A stretch of 64,000 nt of DNA, taken from Pseudomonas inefficax (lineage in GTDB: Bacteria; Pseudomonadota; Gammaproteobacteria; Pseudomonadales; Pseudomonadaceae). This document shows positions 34,044 through 43,768 of this stretch, piece by piece. Positions within the stretch are counted from its first letter, which is position 1; each line of letters begins with the position of its first letter. The DNA lies in the NCBI RefSeq assembly GCF_900277125.1, contig NZ_OPYN01000224.1, positions 148,275-212,274 on the forward strand, written 5' to 3'. The translations under genes and the position numbers were made by a program. The notes under the pieces are model-generated. The model saw only the letters and a program-made list of their open reading frames with translations. It had not been told where the DNA came from and ran no database searches.

Positions 34044-34142
34044 TTATTTCCTGACCCGGGAAGTGCCTGGCTGCCATAATGAGCTGGCATTGCTCGAGGC
34101 GCGCGACGATCCTGCCTCGCCATGCAGGATGGGTGGTTCTAG
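34044..34142 (+). pseudogene. Remnant of an acyl-CoA dehydrogenase 3' end (direct repeat copy 2)
   Basis: These 99 bp align with the last 100 bp of the acyl-CoA dehydrogenase gene at 30031-30130, down to GGTGGTTCTAG at the end. The conceptual product reads YFLTREVPGCHNELALLEARDD and then shifts frame by a one-base deletion. No start or upstream part of the gene remains. It lies directly before tldD and marks the far edge of the inserted or substituted cassette. Confidence 0.87.
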
Positions 34143-34173
34143 GGGGAGCCACCGTGTACACGGAGGCTTCCAC

Positions 34174-35616
34174 ATGTTCGATACCAGCGCCCTGCTGCGC
34201 CAGCGCTTTGCCGCACTGCGCAGTACGGCCGAGTTGTTTTCCCTGCGCCATGTGAAACAGTCGCACCAGGCGCTGTCGGTTCGCCGCAACGTCGCGGAAC
34301 CACCCTTCTTCACCCAGGACGAGGGCGCCATACTCACCGTGCGGGTGAATGGCGTGGAAGCCTATGCCGCCACCGCCGACCTGTCCCAGGCCGGCCTGCA
34401 GCGCGCGCTGGAGCATGCCGAGGCACTGGCCCGGCAGATCGCCAGGTACAACCTGCTGGACCTGCGCGAGCAACCGGTGACCAGCGCACGCCACGACCAC
34501 ATCTCGCCCAACTTCGATCAGCCCGTGCCCAACCTCGCCGACTGCCTTGGCCTGCTCGCTGCCGAATCGGCCAGCGTGCCCAGGGACAGCCGCCTTGTGG
34601 ACTGGCAGGCCAGCCTGGGCCTGAGCCTGGTCGAGCAGACCTACCTGAACTCGGCCGGCGCCGAGCTGCGCCATGCCCAGCGCTTCCTGTTCCCGGGCCT
34701 GAGCGTTACCGCCAGCGACGGCCAGGACAGCCAGAACCGCAGCCTGGGCCGCGACAACTTCGGCCAGCAGGGCGGCTTCGAGATCATCGAGCGCAGCGGC
34801 CTGGTCGGCGCTGCCCGCCGAGTGGCTGACGAGGCGCTGCAGCTGCTGCTGGCGCCGAACACCCCCAGCGGCCCACGCGACCTGCTGTTGATGCCGGACC
34901 AGATGATGCTGCAGATTCACGAATCCATCGGCCACCCGCTGGAGATGGACCGCATTCTCGGCGACGAGCGCAACTATGCCGGCACCAGCTTCGTCAAGGC
35001 CGATGACTTCGGCCACCTGCAATACGGCTCCGCGCTGCTCAACGTGACCTTCGACCCGACCATAGGCGAAGAGCTGGCCAGCTACAGCTTCGATGATGAC
35101 GGCACCCCGGCCAGCAAGCAGTTCTTGATCCGCGATGGCCTGCTGCTGCGCCCGCTGGGGGGTGCGCTGTCGCAGTTCCGCTCCGGCCTGGACGGTGTGG
35201 CCAACAGCCGTGCCTGCGGTTGGAACCGTGCACCGATCGACCGCATGGCCAATCTCAACATCGAGCCGGGCGACCAGAGCCTGGATCAACTGGTGAAGGG
35301 CATCGAACACGGCATCCTGATGCGCACCAACCGCTCCTGGTCCATCGACGATGCGCGCAACAAGTTCCAGTTCGGCTGTGAATGGGGCCAGTTGATCGAA
35401 AACGGCGAGCTCAAGGGTATCGTCAAGAACCCCAACTACCGCGGCATTTCCGCGCAGTTCTGGCGCAACCTGGCGGCGGTCGGCGACAGCAGCACCTTCC
35501 AGGTGCTGGGCACGCCCAATTGCGGCAAGGGCGAACCCAACCAGGTGGTGCGGGTCGGCCACGCCTCACCGGCCTGCGTGTTCCGCCAGATCGACGTATT
35601 CGGAGGAGATGCCTGA
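34174..35616 (+). CDS. TldD-like metallopeptidase subunit
   Basis: A 480-residue protein of the TldD/PmbA (U62) family, which degrades unfolded or modified peptides as a TldD-TldE heterodimer. The TldD-type zinc motif is HESIGH with His249, Glu250 and His254, within LQIHESIGHPLEMDRILGDERNYAG. The C-terminal IVKNPNYRGISAQFWRNLAAVGD and GKGEPNQVVRVGHASPACVF are family-typical. The ATG at 34174 has CGGAGG before it; the longer open frame is the acyl-CoA dehydrogenase remnant. Its stop overlaps the start of the PmbA-like gene (TGATG). Pseudomonads usually have another tldD-pmbA set elsewhere, so this may be a second, specialised pair. Confidence 0.87.
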   Translation: MFDTSALLRQRFAALRSTAELFSLRHVKQSHQALSVRRNVAEPPFFTQDEGAILTVRVNGVEAYAATADLSQAGLQRALEHAEALARQIARYNLLDLREQPVTSARHDHISPNFDQPVPNLADCLGLLAAESASVPRDSRLVDWQASLGLSLVEQTYLNSAGAELRHAQRFLFPGLSVTASDGQDSQNRSLGRDNFGQQGGFEIIERSGLVGAARRVADEALQLLLAPNTPSGPRDLLLMPDQMMLQIHESIGHPLEMDRILGDERNYAGTSFVKADDFGHLQYGSALLNVTFDPTIGEELASYSFDDDGTPASKQFLIRDGLLLRPLGGALSQFRSGLDGVANSRACGWNRAPIDRMANLNIEPGDQSLDQLVKGIEHGILMRTNRSWSIDDARNKFQFGCEWGQLIENGELKGIVKNPNYRGISAQFWRNLAAVGDSSTFQVLGTPNCGKGEPNQVVRVGHASPACVFRQIDVFGGDA

Positions 35617-36935
35617 TGAAACACGCTTTCGAAACCCTGGTCGGGGATGTGCGCAAAGCCCTGCAGGCGGGCGAACAGTTCACCCTGGGCTACAGCGCCG
35701 AACAGTCGCAATTCGTGCGTTTCAACCATGCCAAGGTGCGCCAGGCCGGCACCGTGAACCAGGCCGGGGTGCAACTGCGGCTGATCCGCGCTGGCCGCCA
35801 GGCAGAGCAACAGGTGACCTTGAGTGGTGACACGCAACTGGATAGCCAGCGCCTGTTCACGGCCCTGGAGCAGCTGCGCCAGACCTTGCCACTGCTTGCG
35901 GTCGATCCGTACCTTCGCCTGGACGAAGGCGCCTGGCACAGCCACAGCCAGCAGGAGCAGCGGCTGCCCGAACTGAGCGATGTGCTGACGCTGCTCGAGC
36001 GCGAAGCCGGCGATCTGGACCTTGTTGGCATCTACGCCGCCGGCCCCATCTGCCGGGGCTTCGCCAGCTCGTTCGGGGCGTTCGGTTGGCACCAGGCCAA
36101 CAGCTTCAACTTCGACTGGAGCCTGTTCCACGAAAACGGCGAGGCGGTGAAGGCCAATTATGCCGGGCAAGTGTGGAGCGCCGACGACTTCACCGCACGC
36201 CTGCGCCAGGCGCGGGAACAGCTGGGCTTCCTTGGCCGCCCGGCAGTCACCCTGAAGCCCGGCAGCTACCGCGCCTACCTGGCTCCGGCGGCCGTGGACG
36301 AAATAGCCGGCATGCTGTGCTGGGGCGGGTTTTCCGCACAGGCCCTGGCCACTGGCAACAGCGCCTTGCAGCGCCTGTACAACGGCGATGCACGGCTGAG
36401 CCCGCTGGTGAGTTTCACCGAACAGGTCAGCGGCTCGCTGAGCCCGGCGTTTTCCGATGAAGGCTCGCCGCGCCTGGATGTGGCATTGATCCAGCAAGGC
36501 GAGGCCCGGCAGCGATTGATCAGTGCGCGCAGTGCGGCCGAGTTCGAGTTGCTGGCCAATGGCGCCGATAGTTACGAGTCGCCGTGTGCGCTCAGCCTGG
36601 CGGCAGGTAGCCTGCCCAGCGAGCAGATCCTGGAGCGGCTCGGTACCGGGCTGTACATCAGCAACCTGTGGTACCTGAACTATTCCGACCTGCCGGCAGC
36701 ACGCATGACCGGGCTGACCCGCTTCGCCACCTTCTGGGTGGAGGATGGGCAGATACAGGGCCCGGTGAGCACCATGCGCTTCGATGACAGCCTGTACAGT
36801 TTGCTCGGCAGCCAGCTGGAAGACCTGACCAAGGAGCGCGAGATGATTCTGTCGACCAGTACCTATGGACAGCGCAGTACCGGATCGAGTCATTTGCCAG
36901 GTGCACTGGTCAAAGGCCTGACCCTGACATTGTGA
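35616..36935 (+). CDS. PmbA/TldE-like partner protein
   Basis: A 439-residue member of the TldD/PmbA family without the HExxxH zinc motif, as expected of the TldE (PmbA) half of the heterodimer. The N-terminal FTLGYSAEQSQFVRFNHAKVRQAGTVNQAGVQLRLI and C-terminal LGTGLYISNLWYLNYSDLPAARMTGLTRFATFWVEDGQIQGPVSTMRFDDSLY are characteristic. It is translationally coupled to the TldD-like gene with a one-base overlap, which supports a 1:1 complex. Peptide substrates are unknown. Confidence 0.85.
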   Translation: MKHAFETLVGDVRKALQAGEQFTLGYSAEQSQFVRFNHAKVRQAGTVNQAGVQLRLIRAGRQAEQQVTLSGDTQLDSQRLFTALEQLRQTLPLLAVDPYLRLDEGAWHSHSQQEQRLPELSDVLTLLEREAGDLDLVGIYAAGPICRGFASSFGAFGWHQANSFNFDWSLFHENGEAVKANYAGQVWSADDFTARLRQAREQLGFLGRPAVTLKPGSYRAYLAPAAVDEIAGMLCWGGFSAQALATGNSALQRLYNGDARLSPLVSFTEQVSGSLSPAFSDEGSPRLDVALIQQGEARQRLISARSAAEFELLANGADSYESPCALSLAAGSLPSEQILERLGTGLYISNLWYLNYSDLPAARMTGLTRFATFWVEDGQIQGPVSTMRFDDSLYSLLGSQLEDLTKEREMILSTSTYGQRSTGSSHLPGALVKGLTLTL

Positions 36936-36951
36936 CTGGACTCGCCGGCCC

Positions 36952-37040
36952 TTTCGCGGCTAAAGCCGCTCCCACAGGATCTCCACTGCCCTTGAATGTG
37001 GTGATATCCCTGTGGGAGCGGGTTCACCCGCGAAGAGGCC
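36952..37040. repeat. REP pair 6
   Basis: Inverted units around CTTTCGCGGCTAAAGCCGC (36952-36976) and TGTGGGAGCGGGTTCACC (37011-37040). One arm carries the GGCTAAAGCC hairpin variant and the other GGTTCACC. It lies between the PmbA-like and MFS genes. Confidence 0.87.
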
Positions 37041-37062
37041 GGCACTGACAAACGAGGATGTC

Positions 37063-38490
37063 ATGCCCGAACGCACCCCGCTGGACCCTGTCACCGCCCG
37101 CTGGATCCCCTGGGTGGTGGCCATCGCCTTCTTCATGCAGTCCCTTGACGGCACCATCCTCAACACTGCGCTGCCGGCCATGGCCCGCTCGCTGGCCGAA
37201 GACCCGCTGCGCATGCAGGGCGTGATCATTGCCTACATGCTCACCGTGGCCCTGCTGATCCCCGCCTCAGGCTGGATCGCCGACCGCTTCGGCACCAAGC
37301 GCATCTTCTTCAGCGCCATCCTGCTGTTCAGCTTCGGCTCGCTGCTGTGCGCCGCCGCCAACAGCCTCGGTTTCCTGATCTTCGCCCGCGTCGTACAGGG
37401 CTTGGGCGGGGCGCTGATGCTGCCGGTCGGGCGGCTGGTGGTCCTGCGGGCCTACCCGCGCACCGAGCTGGTGCGCATCATGAGCTTCATCACCATCCCC
37501 GGCCTGCTCGGGCCACTACTGGGCCCTACGGTTGGCGGCTGGCTGGTGGAAATTCTGAGCTGGCACTGGATCTTCCTGCTCAACCTGCCGGTCGGCCTGA
37601 TCGGCTGCTACGCCGTGTGGAAGTTCATCCCCGACCTGCGCGGCGCCGAGCGCACCACGTTCGATGGCCCCGGGTTCCTGCTGTTTGGTGCAGCGATGGT
37701 ATTGATCACCATCGCCATGGAAGGCCTGGGCGAACTGCACCTGCCGCACTTGCGGGTAATGTTGCTGCTGTTCGCCGGCATGGCCTGCCTGGCGGCCTAC
37801 TGGCTGCGCGCCGGGCGCGACCCAGAGCCGCTGTTCTCGCCCAGCCTGTTTCGCGTACGCACCTTTGCCATCGGTATTCTAGGCAACTTGTTCGCCCGCC
37901 TGGGCAGCGGCGCCTTGCCGTTCCTGGTGCCGCTGCTGCTGCAAGTGGCGCTGGGCTACTCGCCGGCCCAGGCCGGCATGAGCATGATCCCGCTGGCGGC
38001 TGCGGCGATGCTGGCCAAGTCCATTGCCCGGCCGCTGATCGAACGCTTTGGCTACCGCATCATCCTCACCGGCAACACCCTACTGCTGGGTCTTCTGCTG
38101 GCCAGCCTGGGGCTGGTGGACGAGCAGACGCCCTATTGGCTGCTACTGGTACAACTCGGTCTACTGGGCGCGGTGAACTCCATGCAGTTCACCGCGATGA
38201 ACACGGTGACCCTGATCGACCTCGACGACGCCAGCGCCAGCAGCGGCAACAGCTTGCTATCAGTGGTCGCGCAGCTGGCCCTGAGCCTGGGCGTGGCGTG
38301 TGCGGGTGCATTGCTCGGCGGCTTTACCGCAGCTGGCAGCGCAGACGGCGTGGAAACCACCTTGGGCGCATTCCAACTGACCTTCGTCACCATCGGTGTG
38401 ATGGCCATGCTGGCCGCGGCGATCTTCCTGCAGCTGTCGCCGACAGACGGAAGGCGTGCCCGTCGTCCGGAACAACACATGGAGTCGTAG
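37063..38490 (+). CDS. MFS drug:H+ antiporter, DHA2 (EmrB/QacA-like) family
   Basis: A 475-residue protein with about 14 hydrophobic segments. Helix 1 reads PWVVAIAFFMQSLDGTILNTALPAMARSL, with the DHA2 D-x-T-I-x-N-x-A-L-P motif. Motif A follows as GWIADRFGTKRIF, and motif C-like GLLGPLLGPTVGGWLVE is in helix 5. It is likely a proton-driven exporter; substrates are not predictable. The ATG at 37063 follows ACGAGGA; the upstream part of the open frame is REP sequence. No adaptor (EmrA-like) gene is adjacent. Confidence 0.9.
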   Translation: MPERTPLDPVTARWIPWVVAIAFFMQSLDGTILNTALPAMARSLAEDPLRMQGVIIAYMLTVALLIPASGWIADRFGTKRIFFSAILLFSFGSLLCAAANSLGFLIFARVVQGLGGALMLPVGRLVVLRAYPRTELVRIMSFITIPGLLGPLLGPTVGGWLVEILSWHWIFLLNLPVGLIGCYAVWKFIPDLRGAERTTFDGPGFLLFGAAMVLITIAMEGLGELHLPHLRVMLLLFAGMACLAAYWLRAGRDPEPLFSPSLFRVRTFAIGILGNLFARLGSGALPFLVPLLLQVALGYSPAQAGMSMIPLAAAAMLAKSIARPLIERFGYRIILTGNTLLLGLLLASLGLVDEQTPYWLLLVQLGLLGAVNSMQFTAMNTVTLIDLDDASASSGNSLLSVVAQLALSLGVACAGALLGGFTAAGSADGVETTLGAFQLTFVTIGVMAMLAAAIFLQLSPTDGRRARRPEQHMES

Positions 38491-38554
38491 GGCGAATGGC
38501 CACGAGGCTGGTAGACTGTGCGGCATTTTTCGCTTCGCACCGCAGGCCCGCCTC

Positions 38555-39940
<1,386 letters not shown>

Positions 39941-39956
39941 AGCCATGCAAGGTCCC

Positions 39957-40030
39957 TGTGGGAGCGGGTTTACCCGCGAATGCGATAGTGGGCTCACTGC
40001 CGCCTTCGCGGGTGAACCCGCTCCCACAGG
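39957..40030. repeat. REP pair 7
   Basis: Inverted units TGTGGGAGCGGGTTTACC at 39957-39984 and its near-complement at 40002-40030, between dbpA and the HI0933-like gene. Confidence 0.9.
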
Positions 40031-40062
40031 GTTCTGTGTTTCTTTCTTATAAGGTTTACACC

Positions 40063-41244
40063 GTGCACTCCACCGACGTGATCATCCTCGGCGCCGGCGC
40101 CGCCGGCCTGATGTGCGCCCAACTCAGCGCCCGACGTGGCCGCCGGGTACTGGTGCTCGACCACGCCAACAAACCGGGCAAGAAGATCCTCATGTCCGGC
40201 GGCGGCCGCTGCAACTTCACCAACATGTATACCGAGCCGGGCAACTTCCTCTCGCAGAACGCACACTTCTGCAAGTCGGCCCTGGCGCGCTACACCCAGT
40301 GGGACTTCATCGAGTTGGTATGCAAGCATGGCGTGGCCTACCACGAGAAGAAGCTCGGCCAGCTGTTCTGCGACAACAAGGCCAGCGACATTCTCGACAT
40401 GCTGCTGGCCGAATGCGATGAGGCCGGCGCCGAGATCCGCATGCACACCAACATCGAGCAGATCGAGAAGACCGAAGGCGGCTACCTGCTGCAGACCAGC
40501 GGCGGCCAATTCGCCTGTCAGTCGCTGGTGATCGCCACCGGCGGCTTGTCGATCCCGACCCTGGGTGCCACCGGCTTCGGCTACCAGGTGGCCCGCCAGT
40601 TCGGTCACACCCTGCTGCCAACACGCGCCGGGCTGGTGCCCTTCACCATCACCGAGCCCCAACTGAAGGCACTGTGCACCGAGCTTTCGGGCACCTCGCT
40701 GGACTGCACCGCCAGCTGCAACGGCACCAGCTTCCGCGAGAACCTGCTGTTTACCCACCGCGGCCTCAGCGGCCCGGCAATCTTGCAGATCTCCTCGTTC
40801 TGGGAAGCCGGTGACACCGTCGAGATCAACCTGCTGCCTGACCGTGATGCACTGACCTGGCTGCAACAGATGCAGGCCGAGCGCGCCAACGCCGAGCTGA
40901 AGACCGTGCTGGGCGAGGTGTTTACCCGCAAGCTGGCCAACCTGTTGGCGGAGCAGTGGTTCGAGTCCAGGCCGATGAAGCAGTACACCCCGGCGGAACT
41001 GTCACAGATCGCCGAGAAACTGGCGAACTGGCAGGTGATACCGGCCGGCACCGAGGGTTACCGCACTGCCGAAGTGACCCTGGGCGGCGTGGATACCCGC
41101 GAGGTGTCGTCCAAGACCATGGAATCGCTGAAGAGCCCCGGGTTGTATTTCATTGGTGAAGTGCTGGATGTGACCGGCCACCTGGGCGGTTTCAATTTCC
41201 AGTGGGCCTGGGCATCGGCCAACGCCGCAGCGCAGTTCGTGTAG
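40063..41244 (+). CDS. HI0933-family NAD(P)/FAD-dependent oxidoreductase (YhiN-like)
   Basis: A 393-residue flavoprotein beginning at GTG 40063 after ATAAGG. The N-terminal VIILGAGAAGLMCAQLSARRGRRVLVLDHANKPGKKILMSGGGRCNFTN is the signature of the HI0933/YhiN family, and the C-terminal GLYFIGEVLDVTGHLGGFNFQWAWASANAAAQ closes the FAD site. The biochemical role of the family is not settled. The chosen start removes REP-derived residues that the open frame would otherwise add. Confidence 0.9.
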   Translation: MHSTDVIILGAGAAGLMCAQLSARRGRRVLVLDHANKPGKKILMSGGGRCNFTNMYTEPGNFLSQNAHFCKSALARYTQWDFIELVCKHGVAYHEKKLGQLFCDNKASDILDMLLAECDEAGAEIRMHTNIEQIEKTEGGYLLQTSGGQFACQSLVIATGGLSIPTLGATGFGYQVARQFGHTLLPTRAGLVPFTITEPQLKALCTELSGTSLDCTASCNGTSFRENLLFTHRGLSGPAILQISSFWEAGDTVEINLLPDRDALTWLQQMQAERANAELKTVLGEVFTRKLANLLAEQWFESRPMKQYTPAELSQIAEKLANWQVIPAGTEGYRTAEVTLGGVDTREVSSKTMESLKSPGLYFIGEVLDVTGHLGGFNFQWAWASANAAAQFV

Positions 41245-41306
41245 AGTAGAATCCATTCAGCAGCACGGAACGCTTCTTGCTGGCCCGTGCTCAGTGTCGG
41301 AATCCG

Positions 41307-41406
41307 GGCCGCTTCGCGCCCCTTCGCGGGCACGCCCGCTCCCACAGAGTTCCGCGTATCCCCTGTGGGAGCGGGCGTGCCCGCGAAGGGGCGCGAAGCG
41401 GCCCCG
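41307..41406. repeat. REP pair 8 (extended arms)
   Basis: Inverted units at 41307-41346 and 41364-41406 with an unusually long symmetrical arm: GGCCGCTTCGCGCCCCTTCG on one side and its complement on the other, around TGTGGGAGCGGGCGTGCC. It lies between the HI0933-like and YccS-like genes. Confidence 0.9.
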
Positions 41407-41455
41407 GTAACCGTCTCTGAAAGGTATTTCTCTGATCACTGCCTAGCAGGCCATC

Positions 41456-43639
41456 ATGTCATCGAGCTCGTTCCGTCAGTCACTGCGTCGCCTGTGGGGT
41501 CAAGACAAGTTCAGCTACAGCATCCGGGTCACCATCGCCCTCACCGGCAGCCTGGCCCTGTGCTGGTACCAGAACGAAATGGCCCTGCTGATTCCGCTGT
41601 TTCTCGGCATCATCGCCAGCGCACTGGCCGAAACCGATGACAGCTGGCAGGGCCGCCTCAGCGCCCTGGCCGTCACCCTGGTGTGTTTTGCCATCGCCGC
41701 GCTGGCCGTCGAACTGCTGTTCCCCTACCCGTGGGTATTCGTCATTGCCCTGGCCTTGGCGGCCTTCGGCCTGACCATGCTCGGTGCCCTGGGCGAGCGT
41801 TATGGCGCCATCGCTTCAGCGACCTTGATCACTGCGGTGTACACCATGATCGGCGTGGACCAGCGCGGCGGCCAGGTCACCGACTTCTGGCACGAACCGC
41901 TGTTGCTGGTGACGGGTGCAGCCTGGTACGGGCTGCTGTCGGTGCTGTGGCAGGCGCTGTTTTCCAACCAGCCGGTGCAGCAGAGCCTGGCCAAGCTGTT
42001 CTTCGAGCTAGGCAGCTACCTCAAGCTCAAGGCCAGCCTGTTCGAACCCATCCGCACCCTTGACGTCGAAGCCCGGCGCCTGGAACTGGCCCAGCAGAAC
42101 GGCAGGGTGGTGGCGGCGCTCAACGCGGCCAAGGAAATCATCCTGCATCGGGTGGGCAACAGCCAGCCGAACTCCAAGGTCAGCCGCTACCTCAAGCTGT
42201 ACTTCCTGGCCCAGGACATCCATGAACGGGTCAGTGCTTCGCACTATCCCTACAACGCGCTGACCGAGGCTTTTTTCCACAGCGACGTGATGTTCCGCTG
42301 CCAGCGCCTGCTGCGTAAACAGGGTTCTTCCTGCCAGGAACTGGCCCGCTCTATCCGTCTGCGCCAGCCGTTCGTGCTGGCCAGCGGTTACCCCGAAGCC
42401 CTCGAGGACCTTAACGCCTCGCTGGAACACCTGCGCATGCAGAACAACCCGGCCTGGCGCAGCCTGCTGCGCTCGCTGCGGGCGCTGGCCGTCAATCTGG
42501 CGACGCTGGACCGCCTGCTCAGCGCTGCCGGCAACCCGGACAGCCTGGCCGATGCCAGCGACAGCAGCCTGCTCGACCGCTCGCCGCGTTCGCTGAAGGA
42601 TGTATGGAGCCGTCTGCGTACTCAGCTGACACCGACCTCGCTGCTGTTCCGCCATGCCCTGCGCCTGCCACTGGCGTTGTCGATCGGCTATGGCATGGTG
42701 CACCTGATCCACCCGACCCAGGGCTACTGGATAATCCTGACCACGTTGTTCGTATGCCAGCCCAACTACGGTGCGACCCGGCGCAAGCTGGTACAGCGCA
42801 TAATCGGTACCGCCGTCGGCCTGACGGTGGGCTGGGCGTTGTTCGACCTGTTCCCCAACCCGATCATCCAGTCGCTGTTCGCCGTGGTCGCCGGGGTGGT
42901 GTTCTTCGTCAACCGTACCACCCGCTACACCTTGGCCACGGCCGCGATCACCCTGATGGTGCTGTTCTGCTTCAACCAGATCGGCGATGGCTATGGCCTG
43001 TTCCTGCCGCGCCTGTTCGACACCCTGGTCGGTAGCCTGATCGCCATCCTCGCGGTGTTCCTGTTCCTCCCCGACTGGCAGGGGCGACGGCTGAACAAGG
43101 CGCTGGCCAACACCCTGGCCTGCGCCAGCGTGTACCTGCGGCAGATCATGCAGCAGTATGCCCACGGCAAGCGCGACGACTTGGCCTACCGCCTTGCCCG
43201 ACGCAACGCACACAACGCCGATGCGGCGCTGTCCACCACCCTGGCCAACATGCTGATGGAGCCGGGGCACTTCCGGAAGGAAGCCGACGTCGGCTTCCGC
43301 TTCCTGGTTTTGTCGCATACCTTGCTCAGCTACCTCTCGGGACTGGGCGCGCACCGCGACACGGCCCTGCCGGCGGAGGTGCAGGAGCAGTTGATCGAAG
43401 GTGCCGGGCAAAGCCTGGCCAGCAGCCTGGACGAGATAGCCAACGGCCTGGCCGCGCGGCTGCCGGTGGCGATTCACAGTGATGCCGAAGAGGCGCTGGC
43501 CAATGCCCTGGAGCAGATGCCGGAAGAGCTGGATGAGCATCAGCGGCTGGTGCAGACGCAGTTGGCGTTGATCTGCCGGCAGTTGGGGCCGCTGCGGACC
43601 TTGGCCGCGCATTTGATCAAGGAAGGTGCACCGGCCTGA
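41456..43639 (+). CDS. yccS: YccS/FUSC-family inner membrane transporter-like protein
   Basis: A 727-residue protein with two blocks of about six hydrophobic segments (about 25-165 and 390-540), each followed by a soluble helical domain: the FUSC/YccS layout. The first block starts SIRVTIALTGSLALCWYQNEMALLIPLFLGIIASALAETDDSWQGRL and the second HALRLPLALSIGYGMVHLIHPTQGYWIILTTLFVCQPNYGATRRKLVQRIIGTAVGLTVGW. Relatives include the aromatic-acid efflux protein AaeB; export is plausible but unproven for YccS. Confidence 0.88.
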   Translation: MSSSSFRQSLRRLWGQDKFSYSIRVTIALTGSLALCWYQNEMALLIPLFLGIIASALAETDDSWQGRLSALAVTLVCFAIAALAVELLFPYPWVFVIALALAAFGLTMLGALGERYGAIASATLITAVYTMIGVDQRGGQVTDFWHEPLLLVTGAAWYGLLSVLWQALFSNQPVQQSLAKLFFELGSYLKLKASLFEPIRTLDVEARRLELAQQNGRVVAALNAAKEIILHRVGNSQPNSKVSRYLKLYFLAQDIHERVSASHYPYNALTEAFFHSDVMFRCQRLLRKQGSSCQELARSIRLRQPFVLASGYPEALEDLNASLEHLRMQNNPAWRSLLRSLRALAVNLATLDRLLSAAGNPDSLADASDSSLLDRSPRSLKDVWSRLRTQLTPTSLLFRHALRLPLALSIGYGMVHLIHPTQGYWIILTTLFVCQPNYGATRRKLVQRIIGTAVGLTVGWALFDLFPNPIIQSLFAVVAGVVFFVNRTTRYTLATAAITLMVLFCFNQIGDGYGLFLPRLFDTLVGSLIAILAVFLFLPDWQGRRLNKALANTLACASVYLRQIMQQYAHGKRDDLAYRLARRNAHNADAALSTTLANMLMEPGHFRKEADVGFRFLVLSHTLLSYLSGLGAHRDTALPAEVQEQLIEGAGQSLASSLDEIANGLAARLPVAIHSDAEEALANALEQMPEELDEHQRLVQTQLALICRQLGPLRTLAAHLIKEGAPA

Positions 43640-43658
43640 ATGCATTGTTACCTGCTCT

Positions 43659-43754
43659 GGCCTCTTCGCGGGTAAACCCGCTCCCACAGGAACCCTACAA
43701 GTTTCGGGATCTATGTAATACCTGTGGGAGCGGGTTTACCCGCGAAGAGGCCGG
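43659..43754. repeat. REP pair 9
   Basis: Inverted units at 43659-43690 and 43721-43754 (TGTGGGAGCGGGTTTACC type, with GGCCTCTTCGCG outer arms), between convergent yccS and the solute-binding protein gene. Confidence 0.9.
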
Positions 43755-43768
43755 CACAGGCCGCAGCA

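Noticed and set aside
30031..34142. Direct repeats as att sites of an integrase island
   Set aside because: No integrase or tRNA gene was seen in the bracketed DNA, and the repeats are diverged gene ends rather than short identical sites. Homologous recombination or replacement fits better.
34063..34173. N-terminal extension of the TldD-like protein
   Set aside because: The extra codons are translated acyl-CoA dehydrogenase remnant; a good ribosome-binding site and the family-standard start lie at 34174.
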